DNA from: Heliocidaris tuberculata
Lineage: Eukaryota; Echinodermata; Echinoidea; Camarodonta; Echinometridae
Direction: 5' to 3'
Assembly (NCBI GenBank): GCA_025618425.1
Contig: CM046848.1
Location: forward strand, 24,121,455-24,185,454
Length of the DNA stretch: 64,000 nt
In this document: piece after piece, positions 1-13,527 of the stretch
Layout: each line of letters starts with the position of its first letter
How positions within the stretch are numbered: the first letter of the stretch is position 1
Notes under the pieces: generated by a model
Seen by the model: only the letters and a program-made list of their open reading frames with translations
The model's database searches: none
What the model was told of the DNA's origin: nothing
Program-made: the position numbers and the translations under genes

Positions 1-124
1 GCCAAGCCAAATGCTAAGTAAAATGCTAACTTAATGCGCGTTTTGATTTGAATACTGCCCCTGGTGCTGTGAGAGATGTGGAAAATGTTGAGTTTTTGAA
101 ATACAATCACTTTTATTTTTCCAG

Positions 125-3100
125 GATTTGCAGCTAATAATGTATCAGAGACCTATGATGCCAAGGTGTTTGCTGTGTCAGCTCTGTTGAGTTCGTACTT
201 GATCTACAACTCGGTGAAAGTCATAGACCAGGCTGATTTGGATTACTTGGAGCTCCTTGCAAGGAGGACCCAGGTATGGGAAGTACTCTAGAAAATGCAA
301 CTCAAAAATAATTTGTTTTATTATTGTATCACTTGTAGTAAGTGAGTTTGTCACTTTCTTGGTTTTCATTTCTATTTCATTTACTCTCTTTCTCTCTCCC
401 TCTATCACATTTTCCCTTTCCATCTACTCTTTATCTTTACCTTCTCTTTTTAGCCCCCCCCCCCTCTCTCTCTCTCTCTCCAAGCTTGCCCTTTAGCCAC
501 CTCTGTTTTGCTCTCTCTTTCTCGTGCATCTCCTTTATCTCTTTATATTGTTTTCAAGCATCCCATGCTCTCTTTATATCCCTATTTTTCCTCTTTTCAC
601 CTGATGTGCTGTATTTTTTAAGGCTATATCAAAGACTGATTTGGTTGTATAATAAAAGGCCTTTTGCTCTGCATTGAAAAGTTTCCTTCTTCCCAACATT
701 TTCTCAAATTTTCTCTCTAGTTATTTGCCTTGAGGTCTCAGCTGTCAAGGGCCAAGTGGGCTCAGGACTTCAACCATGATCTTCTAAGTTTTCCTCCATT
801 ACTCTGGGTAAGCTTCTTTTTTTTTTCATGGTATCTACAGAGTATCCTGAGTACATGTATTAATCAAAACCCTGGTATTAGGCAAAATATGCCATGATGT
901 AAAGAGATTGTGTTGGCTGAATGATTTTCACAGTACAAGCTTTTAGACATAGATGTTCCTAGGAAATTTTGAGTTGGGGTTGTCAGACCAAATTTGTGGA
1001 AAAGCTACCAGAAAGTTCCCAATAAGCCACAAAGATAACAAAAAAAATCAAATTTTCCAACTAAGGTAAAAGCATGTCTTTAGAATTACAACTTTACTGA
1101 CAGCAAGCCAAACATTCAAATTCGGCAACAACTATTATTTTCTGATTTGTTTTGTCCATTCTACACTTTTAGGTGGTACAGGACTTTGTGCAGTCTCTGG
1201 ACAGCGATGACATTGCTTCAGACCCCAAGAAATGGTTACACCATATGATGCAATCCATGGCCTGGGAAGGGGACGATCATCCCATTAGTCTTCTGGATGT
1301 CTTCCCGCGTGTTGACTGCAGGACTCTGTTCTTTCCAGCTACCAAGAAAGAAATTCTTCAAGACTTGTCCAAGGTGAGAAATGTTTCCATTTCGTAGCTT
1401 TTGAAACCCCCCCCCCTTTTTTTTTTTTAACAAGAGAGACACAGAGGCTTGTCATGATTTATTTAAAATTTGGTTGATCAGAGCTTCTTTTAGCTTGTGT
1501 GTATGTTAGAGGGTAGTTAGAGGAATTAGAGCAAGAAGTCAAAGAACCAAATGGGAGGGTATTATCAAGACCTAGACCCCATTTTAAAAAGAGATGAGAT
1601 TGATCCAAATCAAACTTAGGGCCTTCATCAACTGCTAACCTTTGAACAATCCAGTGATTAGAGGACTTACATTTGACCTTTTTCAATTGTTTTTCTTTTT
1701 GTTGTTGTTTTTTGTACAATAAGCCTGTGATTGCTCTAGGGCTACTAGAGTAAACAAAAATTCAAAACAGAAAAGTGTGAAAAAGTTTGTTATTTATCAC
1801 AGTACCTCAAAAATTATAATCAAGATATATTGACAATTCATTTGAACCATGATGTAATTTTGTTTCTTATTTAGAGTGCATTTCCACTGTGTAATTTCAT
1901 TTGTTCTTTATTTGCTTTAAAAAGCACATATAAAAATATGTAAGATTGATTGAAATGTTTTAAATTTAGTATTTCTTGTCTGTATTTTAGGCTAAAGAGA
2001 GTGACTTGACCATTGACTATAGGCAGGAGAGGGATGAGCTAATCAAAGGTCTGAAAGCTGGTCTGGTGCCAAAAGAGAAAAACGGTGGGTCACAATCTTA
2101 TTCCTTTTGTGTATGTATACTTTTTATTATAGTTTGTAATAATATGATGTACTTCACACAAAAAACACAACATTATAATTTGTTGTTTCTGAGTGTGCAT
2201 GCTTTGTATTTATACATAGATGTCTAAACAGAAGAGTTTAACATGATTACTTATTCTGAAGGACTTGTTTACCCTTCTGTCGCTGAAAACTAACATTAAG
2301 TTGTAAGTCCGACAATAAGCAAATGGGGTGGGGGGGGGGGGCTAGGGTGATTTTCTCAGAATAGATGCTATTGATTACTACTGGTATGATGTGATAGTTA
2401 CCTACATGTATGTTCTATCAGAGAAAACTACAAGTGATATATACATACAAATATATCATTGGAAAGCTTGAATTCTTAAGGTTGGGAAAAAACATATAAT
2501 TTCTAATGTCTTATTGCCTGGTTTTGAGCCAATGGATCACAAATAATAAGAGTACTGGATTTAACTTTCTTCTTTTTTTATTTGAACAGGTAAGCTACTT
2601 GGAGGTCCTGAAATGGCATCTTTACTGAACGTCCTAGTGACAGCTGCCAACGAGGGCTCACTCTCTCAGGTACGTGAACTTCCCACCAACACAAATTTTT
2701 AATCTTGGTCTGTTTCTTAATGTTTCATTGTTATAAATGAGCAGTGTTTCACGTTATCAAACTTCACAATTCATGAGCCCACTTGAATTTCATGAAGAAA
2801 AACCAAATTTTTGTAGTAATAAAAGAAATTTATACTATACATGTATAAGAATTTATGTGGTCAAAACCACCTTCAGCACTGTAAGGTAGTATGGGTTCCT
2901 TAAAGCCGTATTCTCATATGACATGGTGAACAGCCTCAGAAGCTGCCGTGGAAACAATGAAAAACATATTATTTGCAAATAGCAAAAGGGGATGAAAAAA
3001 TAATAGCTGAAAAGTTCTACACATACTTTATCGGTGCATTATAAGAAACAGAAATATGAAGCACCCTAAGATTATGTTGTTATATTTTGCAGCAGCATTT

Positions 3101-3133
<33 letters not shown>

Positions 3134-6100
3134 GGAGGCAGTTTACCACCTCATGTGAACAAAGCATTGGGATAGATTTTTGAAATATTATCTTCTACTC
3201 ATTACAGATCCCAAGTAGATGGTCCTCTTTCATTCAGAGCTTGGAGCAGTCTGCGGTGGAGGATTGCCTCAAGTTCTATGAGGCAGACATGAGTGTCTTG
3301 TTTGGTATTCATGACAACGGACCCATCAACGCAGAAGAACTACAGGTAAGCTGTGTGCATTTGTAAGCAAAGCTTTCAAATTAATCTCTGTTTGGATTGA
3401 CTACTTGATAACCTGTGCCAACTTGAACTTCTGGTGGGAATTTTCAATGGATATCCAAAAATTTGCTTGATATGATTTTCAGAGATTTTCAGGATGCCAC
3501 CCATGCCACAATGGAATGGAATGGAATGACTGTTAGGTTACACGATGGATTTCACATGGTTGGGGTAACCAAGCAACCCCAAAATGTGATACCTGCTTCC
3601 GTGTAGAAAATACCTTTTTGTTCTGGGGAGTCCGTATGGGTTTGGTATTTTAAAAGTGAGAATTCCTCACAGAATTTCAATTTTTAATTTTTTTTTCCCA
3701 AGAGCTCTTCTAATTTTTCCAGAGCTAACATATAATTTGCTCTCTGCTCTAGAATATCTAGAGTAGGCTCTAATCAATTATGTCCTTTGGTAAGATATTA
3801 AATCTACTTTTGCCTTACTATACTCTGGAGACCAGTAGGAGCTCCATTTGATGATTTAAAAACTGTTGAATAAATGCATGATTACAACCAGTGTGCAAAT
3901 GTATGATTGCTCTGGATATGTGCACATGTGTAAAGTGCATAAAAAGAATTTGCTCCCCATGGAATAGTAATGGTGCATGAAATGCTTAGTTGCAATGATA
4001 TTGATATTCAGAAGCTTACAAAATTGAAAAATCGTACAAGCGGTTGTTACTATTTGCACAATTTAAAAAAATGTATATTATTACGTCTACTGGAGATGTG
4101 AACCTACTCTTATTCCATGTGCTTCAAAGTATGGTATTGATAAGAGTCATCTATATGGAAATCAAATATTTCTCTTGCTTGACTTGTATTTTTAGGTACA
4201 GTATCTGAAATTACTTAAATTTAATCCTTTTCCATCATGATTTAGCGTGCCTACACTGATACATTTGCGCACTTGAACTTTATGTACAAGGGACATGACC
4301 CTCATATGTCATTCAACTTTCATTAATCAAATACATGTTGCCTTACAAACTTCGCATTAATCAACTTAATGTACTGATGACTAAGATGACAAATATGCAT
4401 GTCACTTTTTTTTGTCCCCGCCGAACGAAGTACGCGAGGGGACTATGAAACGGGCTCCGTTCGTGTGTGCGTGTGTGTGTGTGTCCGTCCGTCCGTCCGT
4501 CCGTCCGTCCGTCTGTCCGTGTGTGCTCAAATGTTAGAAAATGCTACTTCTCCGTCATTTCTTGGCCGATTTTGATTCTGATTGTTTTATCTGATAGGGC
4601 TTGGTGAGGGCTTCCAAACTTCTACACAGAATCGTGAAATTCATTAATTATGCAAATTCATGCAAATTTATTCAAAAGTGACGAAAAATGCTACTTCTCC
4701 TCTATTTGACATCGGATTTTGATTCCGATTGTTTTATCTGATAGGGCTGGGTGGGGGCTTCCAAACTTCTACACAGAATTTTGAAATTCATTAATTATGC
4801 AAATTTATGCAAATTTATTCAAAATTGACGAAAAATGCTACTTCTCCTCTATTTCACATCGGATTTTGATTCCGATTGTTTTATCTGATAGGGCTGGGTG
4901 GGGGCTTCCAAACTTCTACACAGAATTTTGAAATTCGTTAATTATGCAAATTTATGCAAATTTATTCAAAATTGACGAAAAATGCTACTTCTCCTCTATT
5001 TCACATCGGATTTTGATTCCGATTGTTTTATCTGATACGGCTGGGTGGGGGCTTCCAAACTTCTACACAGAATTTTGAAATTCATTATTCATGCAAATTT
5101 ATGCAAATTTATTCAAAATGGCTGAAGGTTCATAATGTTTTCATGTTTAATATTTCAGTTGTATACATGCATTGTTGGTATTCTCTTCTTTTGCATGCAG
5201 TTACATTATTATTTTATTCACTAAAGTTTTTCACTGAAGTTTTAAGGTTCAGGCTAGTTAATTTCCACAGATCTGCACTTCCGGCGGGAACATTTATTAC
5301 GCATTGCGTAATTTACTCATTCACTTGTTTTTTTAATGGAACGATCCTTCATGTAGTTTACTATTGTGTCTACTACTGATGTGAACCTATTCATATTGCA
5401 TGTGTATAATAATTTGTATATCTTTGTAAGTGTCATCTACAAGGAAGTGATTAATTTTTCTTACAATGTTTGATTTGTAAGAAATGTTCCTGTGAATGGA
5501 GCCAAGCGGCTTTATCTTTATTTCTGATTTCCTATTGACTTCCTGTACCAGCATTTCTAATACATGGTGAAACCCCAAATTAATTTCAATGTCACATGTT
5601 TGTTGTGGTACACAGACTTTTAATTCCAGTTACCATATGTCCTTATACAGTCTGATGACTTTATAGAAATTCAGTCTCACAAAGAATGCAGATTCAGGGT
5701 TTTTTTCATATAGACATGTTACATGTATGTGCTATCTCATTTAGATATGAACATAGGAGGATGTGACGTGAAATCAATTTTACAGTATAATTTACAGCAA
5801 GATAACTAAAAAAAAAAAAACAAATATGGGATGAAGTATTTTTTGGTAAATTACCTACAAATGTAATTTATCAAAGAAATACTTCATCCCTTATTTGTTT
5901 TTTTAGTTATCTTGCTGTAAATTACACTATAAATTGATTTCGTGTCATATCCTCCTATGTTCATATCTACATCATTGCATTCACCATTGCATTTATGAAA
6001 CACATAATATAGTGAATCAAAAGAGTCAGTTTATATGATCAAACTCTTAAAAAAGTGACTTTCCTATGACTTTCAAGCATTTTAAAGATAGATTATCCTC

Positions 6101-9100
6101 CATTTTGACTTTTACATCTACTTGACACTATTGAATAGTACCTTTGATATGAAAAGTTTTGTGGAGTGTTTTGTATGAAGGCTAATGGAAAATTTTATAT
6201 AAAGTTTGAATTTGAAACCTGAAATGGCATTATAGCCTATTTCTTGTATTCTTTACACAGGCCTGGCAGGATCAAGCTTTGGGTAAAACTCTCAAGTTAT
6301 TGCACCAAGTTTTATTTGGGTAAGTGCATGTGTTCTCTGTGAGGAAAAGAAGCTTCCTACTGCAATGACCACCTGTATAGGACGAGATCATGTTTTGTTT
6401 CCCTTGAACAGTGTTTTTTCTCACTGAAACCTGCAGAAGTAGGCCCTCTAGATAAAGATCACTTGTTCTATAAAGACCACGTCTTGTTTCTACTGCTGAG
6501 CAGTTTTCCTATCGAGATCTAAAGGGAAAAAAATACAACCCTGCATTATTACAGAGAGGATCTGTTTGCAATCACCACATCCTTTGTTAAATTTAATAAT
6601 TCAATAATGGTTTTATTCGAAATAGTGCTTTAGTAGCCATTGGCTGGATTGCGCATGTTTACAACATTTTCTCACAAAACATTTCATGATATCATTTCAT
6701 TATTAACAATTGCATTCAAATAACATCATATTGACTTTTGAGAAATTAGAGCAATTCAATTCATTTTTGTAAAAATGAAATAGAGGAATGTAGAAAGTTC
6801 AAATATCTATAATCGGGATAAGAAAAATTAAAATTTAATAAAAATTATTATTGCAAATAATAATTGTTTTCTTTGAAAAGTGTTTCTCAATTAAACCTTT
6901 CCAAAAACAACCTGTATTTAGAGACCATATTCTCTACTTCCCTTGAACTGATTTTTCACTGAAACTGTTCAGATAGAACCTGCATACAGTCATCATTCAT
7001 TCAACTATATGCAAAATTATTTTTCTAATTGCTTTTATAGACTGCACGGAATATTGGATGGTGCATCTAACTCATTGGTAGGACAGGTTACCACCAGGGC
7101 TGAACAAGTCCAGGATCTCAATGATAAGAAAATAAGACTAGCCTGCAGTGAGATACAGCACAGATGTGAGGTATGTTCTTTTTTCTAAAATATTATGTAA
7201 TTCTTATACTGTAATTTGTCATATATTTCTATGTTTTGTCCATTAAAAGAGTTTGCCTTTTATTAAACTTACAGGTCTCATATAATGTATGTAAAATATT
7301 CTTTAACAAAAGACAAATCTATTATATTTTTTTCTCATCCTGAATTCTCTCTCTCTCCCCTACCTCTTCTCCCCATCTCCCCCCCCCCCTTTTTTTTTTC
7401 CTGTTTTAAACTCTTGTTCTCCTCTCATGCTGATTTCAGCTGGTAGTTGAAACTGCCCTCTCTCAGCTGGAACTACCAATGAGAAGCCAAGACTTTACAC
7501 GCACCTTCCATAGCATCAGAAACCAGGCGTCTCACTCCTTTGAGAGTCAGTTGGCTAGGTTCAACACCAGCAACCACTTCAGTGATTATCTCAGCAAACT
7601 ACATGTAAGTCATACCCATAGATCTCTTGTTTCAAGTTCTTTTGGCTAGTTTCAGCAAAAACGACTTCAAGGATCAGTTTTTTTTTTTTCCAGCGAATTT
7701 AAGAAGACACTAGCTTTTCTCTAAATATCAAGTGTGCAACTATCATTTTATGCTTCCAAGTGTTAGGTAAGAATTGCCTAAAATATGGGGTAGAGGTTAA
7801 TGACGTACTATCATTTATTTGAATATTCATAACATCATTTCACTTTGATTTATTAATTTTGTAAATTGTCCCTGTTAATGTGTGATGTCATATAAAATAC
7901 TCCTGATCTCAGTGTATTTCAACATGTCTACAGATTACTTTTCAAATGCCAGTATGAAATTGATGTTTCTCTTCCTTTGTTTTGAATTTCAGAACAGTCT
8001 GCAGAAGATGAAAGATTCATCTACACTAAAGAACACCAGAGCATTAGAGAATGTTCTGCTGGTGGCAAGAGAAAAAGCATTAGGTAAAATTTCAAATTCA
8101 TCTATAGTCATGGATTGTATTTCCGAACAGCATTGTATTACCGAACGCGTACAGTTAAGCGCCTGAAATGGTTTTCATACAGGTGGGACTACGCGTATGT
8201 TCTCCACACTATTGAAACAAAGAACACAGGGTAGAAGATCATAAAATGAGGCAAAAAACAAACGTAATATCTTATAACCTGCTCTCTCGCCACCCCCAAT
8301 TGGGGTGTTGTGGCGTGCGCCTGTAATCCAGCTAACAATGGAAGTTATAAACTGATTCAGCAGACCCAGGTTCGAGACTGAGTCACGTCTTTCGGATGGT
8401 GACGTTAAAGGTCGGTCGCAGACGTAAATAATCATATCTGATTGATACACGTCTGTAAAAACCCAATTGCACACACACACGTCACCCCCAGTCTTCATCC
8501 CGTTGGCCCCAAATTGGGTTAGGTTGTGTCTTTTTCCCATAGGTTTCACAATAATACATTAATACAGTAATACATTACCTTTTTCAAGGGACCAAAACAC
8601 CGCGTCGTCGGGAAGGGGTTCGCTCGGAAGGGAATATCGTAATAAATCTACATTGTCTTTTTCAAATTGCATCAACTTCTTCTTCTGTAGGACTTTGAGC
8701 ATTCATTATGTAAGTTTGGCAGATATTCATGTAATATTTTATTTACTATGGTTGATTTTGTGAAAAGTGTGCAGAAATAGGGTCTACTACCATACTCAAA
8801 AATGTTTGTGCCTAGCTGAATATTGTCATGTGCTCAGCAGAAGGGCGCAGGCTTGTCATTTTTTTTTTTTTTAATCAGTTTGGTAATTAAAGGTAGAGAA
8901 GGGACATAAAGAATTGTTAACCTTTCACGGATAATTAGGATGATGTACAGACTGAAATGTATTGTGTACATTTAGTAAAAGAAAGGTCAAAACTAAAATG
9001 TGTATTTCCAGAAATGTACTTCTGCTGGCCATGGATCCATTTGCCATGTACACAACAACAACTTGAATAGCATCTACTTGTATATGCTATTATTAGTTTA

Positions 9101-12100
9101 TTTATTCTGCTAAAATTATATTATTCTTCTCAAGCCTCTACAGACTATTCATGAGGCTCCTTTAGATTAATTATTTGGTACCACAGAAGGGTATGAATGA
9201 CAATGATGCTATATGTGTTGCTGCCCTCTGTGGGTTAAAACGTTGTAATCCAAGGCATGCACACGATCAGTAATGGAGTAAAAGTTCTGAACCGCATTCC
9301 ATTGCTTGCATATCTGTGCTATTGATTGATTAGACAATAAACAATGGTGATCATTGTTGTGATGGAATAGATAATGATGTTACAAAACATTGAAATAAAT
9401 CATAAATTGTTATTGTATTTTGCAGTTTTAATGTTTCATGTGATATTCTGTTTGTATGCTTTGAAAATGAAGAATGAATAAAGATTGAATTGTACTTTTC
9501 TTATTCAGGTTTCTGAGACTACCACAAATCCTCGACCTGAGCCAGTGACCCCCAAGGAGATAGACAGATAAAGTTAGGCTAAGCAATGGGTCTAGGAAAC
9601 TTCCTCCATGATATTCCATGAATAATGCTATGAATATACAAGCATAATTTTTGTCCGTAAAGATACTATTCTGTTATTCCCGTATTGCATACTCTGATCA
9701 CAATTCATGAGCCAAATCATACATTAATTTTCTTACCATACCCATTTTTTTGCCACTTTCTTATTCAGGTTTATATCGTGAGACTACCACAAATCCTGGA
9801 CCTGAGCCCCTGACTCCCAAGGAGCTTGATAGACAGAACAAACAAGGTGAAGAGAAAGGTCTGGAGATGTTCATCAGTGAAGCTTCATTAGCTGTGGATG
9901 AACCTGGGTATAAGTTGCATTCTGCTGCTCTTAAGGTCTGTTATATTTTATATTCTATCTCAGATAATCAGACTTTTCACCTGTCATCTTCAAATTCTAT
10001 CTCAAAACCTATTCAAATGCTAAACAGGTATGGTCTTTGTATCAAAAGATGCAATTCTGTGTCATCCAAGGGTCAGTGCACTTCCAGTCTACATGAAACT
10101 TTTAAAAGTTTGAAAAGTATGCCTATTTATGTGATCTATCTGTAATATTAGAACTTTTCTTTTTCAAGAAGTTTAATTAATATTTGTATGCATTCAACTC
10201 TGCAGTCAAGTGGGATATGATACCTGAATATCCCTTTTACAAATGAAATCATTAAGAAATTCAGAAGAAGAAAACAAGAAAGAGAATAAGAACACTAAAT
10301 TTACCTTTGAGAATTATCTCATGATGCATTTTGTACATGGCAGAGCCAGAGGAAGGGTCAATACATGTACTTTAGTTATATACATCACACCTCCTTTTCT
10401 TTATGCTTCTACAGTCAGAAATGAAAGATGCAGAGGAGGATGGCAGAAGAAAGAATGAAAATCTCTTGAAAACTGCATGTCACAGGAAGGTATTATTTCA
10501 TCAAACTTTCTCTGATTTATGTATGTGTAGTTAGTTGCCATATCCTTACTCTTATGTAAAATACATTTTCTTTCTAATGAAAGATATCAACCATGATTGT
10601 AATGGTTGTGATATGGAAGGTATTTCCTTGATGGCTAACTAATTACTTTTGATGTTATTTTTTATAATCAAGATCTCGATTGTTTGTTTATAATTGAAAT
10701 TATTATGCTAGAATGTTTCCCCTCTATTTTCATCTAGATTCTGGAGGTTATGGAATACACCAAGGAGAGTACTGATAGCAACAACATGGTCCTACCCCTG
10801 AATGAAACTGATCTGACTGACAGGTACGGATATAAAGATACCATTGTTCATTATGTTAAAGATAAGTCAATGTTACACTGCCAAAAAGGTCTGAATTCAT
10901 CAAAAACCTGCCTAAAACTTGTAAATTTTCAATTCAGAGGGAATAATTTCAGCAAAAAAAAAATATTAAAAAATGCACCTTCCCATATTCATACTTACCC
11001 AGAATCAGTTGTTTTAAATTGAGTATTTATTGTCCACTGTACAAAGGATGTTATTTTTGTGCTTACAAACATCAATGAATTGCATTCTTCCCGAACACTT
11101 TTTTTTCATAATGTTATAATTTCTTTTCCGCTACCTGCCATAGGTTGGCAACAGCTCTGGATAGGGCCAAAGCATTATATCAGGATTCCATGGTAAGATT
11201 GTGTTACTGCAGGATTTTTGTTGGTAGATTTTCTTTTTCATTTTTGGATTGAAGACAAAATATTACACACTACTTGCATAAATGGATGACTTATTGTTGC
11301 CTTTATTCATTCATTCATTAATCTACTTCTACACTCATGGGGTGGAACACTTTAATAGCAATGATTATTTTTTTTTCCATTTAGGGGTCTAACCAAAAAT
11401 ATCATAGGAATTTGCACGTCTGAATTACTATTTATCATCAACAGCATGTTATGACCTACAATGTAATTTGATAAAGTATGTGCCCATCTAGCATTTACGA
11501 TATAGTCTTAAATTTATATATGTTCTCTCATTGCAAACAAAATAAATATTTCCTGTGTTGGTATTTGCTTTCTTATAATAGCATGATAATGATCATTTGA
11601 ACTTTTTGGCCTGAATTCACAAAAGAGGTTTATCTTATACCATGGTTTAAACCTCCCTTGTGGGCTAAATTTAGCGTAAATAAGCGTTTATAAACGCATT
11701 ACTAATCTCCCATTGGACATGGGGACATGCGCATACTACATTTATGGAGGTTTAAACCATGGGTTAGATAAATCTCTTTCATAAACGCATTACTAATCTC
11801 CCATTGGACATGGGGACATGCGCATACTACACTTATGGAGGTTTAAACCATGGGTTAGATAAACCTCTTTCATGAATTCGGGCCTTTGACTTTCCACTCT
11901 TGAACCCCTTCTCTTCCTTTCTTTCTATTCTCTTTCTTATCCAAAGGGTCAATAGGCAGGGTTTCTTTAGAGGATGATCATAAGAAGCATCATGATTTCC
12001 TCAAAAGCCATATTTCTCACCTTTGTATTTCATTACATGTTGCATAAAAATGGAAAGGAGCATTAAAATTACTTCTTCGAACAATTCTGGAATTTGTCAT

Positions 12101-13478
12101 TTTGCTACTTTTCAAGTTTTGTGTTTTTGGTTGTTTCAGCATGATTTCATCAGCAGTCAGGTGTACCACTCTGGTGTGATGGAGTTGGATCGTCGTCTTC
12201 AGGGTCTCTGTGCACAGAGGAGGCAGGACAACGTAGAGGCTTACTCAAGAGAGGTGACTCCATTAAACCTGTCTATAAAGGCCCCCACATCATTCACAAT
12301 GGACTCTAAGAATAACTAATGCTCTAAAAACAGAGGCCCGTATTCTCGAAAGGCACCTAACTTAAGCCCCCGCCTAAGTGAGTAGATTTAGGCCACCAAA
12401 TTATGGACAGCCAAATGCCACCCTCTTTTAATCCTACAAAATCACCATAGTTCTGGGACTGAATACAAATACAAAAACCGACACGATAAAATTGATTTCT
12501 AATGCTCATTTCATGCCAGAAAACAAATTTGTTTCTTTATTTTGTTACATAAATATAGTAATTTATACGGGACTTAGGGGTTGACAAATGGCCTTCCATA
12601 AACCAGGCTTAACTTAGGCCACTTTCAAGAATACGGGCCAGAATCTTTTGCAACCTAAAACTTTGCAAATTTGTAATGTGACAACCAGTTTTGCTCAAAG
12701 CTAATGCCAATTTTGAATTTCTTTAATATTGCTCTTACAGGTTGAAGCTCCATTGAAGATAGCAAAGCAGGTGGCTCTTCTCTCAGTTGAGAACTACGAA
12801 ACAGTCTTCAGTACTACAAGATTTGTAAGTATCAAGTTTTATTCAATATGGGCAACTTAGTTCATTATAATACAAAAAATACCCCCAAAAAAGTCAGTGT
12901 GAAAGGTTTTGTGCCAGAAACACAAAATATGCATTTATGATTTCAAGTTGGGTTAACATTGTGTACATTTTATTTTTTTGTACTTTTCATTCTGTGCATA
13001 TGGCATAAAAAAAGGAAGGGGCTGACATTCATTCAAAATGGAAAGAGTAGGGAACAAGTGTTAAATACATTTAATAGATCGAATCATCATCTTGTATTGG
13101 TAGGGGTGTTATTTACATCGTCTTTGTAATTTTGATATGCATGTCTTTGTTTTCTCTCTGTATCTTTGGTCCCCGTCCTTTCCTCCTCCTCCTCCTCCTC
13201 TCTCTCTCTTTCTTTCCCCCCTCTCTCTCTCCCCCCCCCCCCCCCCTCTCTCTCTCCATGTACATGTATGTATATGATATACATTCCCCATTTCTTTCTT
13301 TCCTAATTTTCTCTCTGTCCCTTTTCTCTCTCTCTCTGTCCCTTTTCTCTCTCTCTCTCTCTCTCTTTCTCCCTCTCTCTCCCCTCTCTCTCTCTCTCTC
13401 TCTCTCCTTGTACATGAATGTATATAATATACATTCCCTATTTCTTTCTTTCCTCATTTTCTTTCTGTTCTTTTTCTC

Positions 13479-13527
<49 letters not shown>

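Noticed and set aside
4481..4520. Possible CRISPR-like short repeats (CCGT)n
   Set aside because: A continuous tetranucleotide microsatellite without spacers in a eukaryotic intron.
5023..5379. 118-codon open frame beginning in the 147-bp repeats
   Set aside because: Starts inside repetitive DNA, lies in an intron of the GBP-like gene and resembles no protein family I know.
8302..8475. A possible functional tRNA or 7SL gene
   Set aside because: Three diverged copies with CA tails, in introns and intergenic DNA, and no full tRNA cloverleaf or complete 7SL S domain; a SINE fits better.
8175..8549. 124-codon minus-strand open frame
   Set aside because: It is mostly the reverse complement of the SINE at 8302-8475; similar sequence recurs at the other SINE copies.
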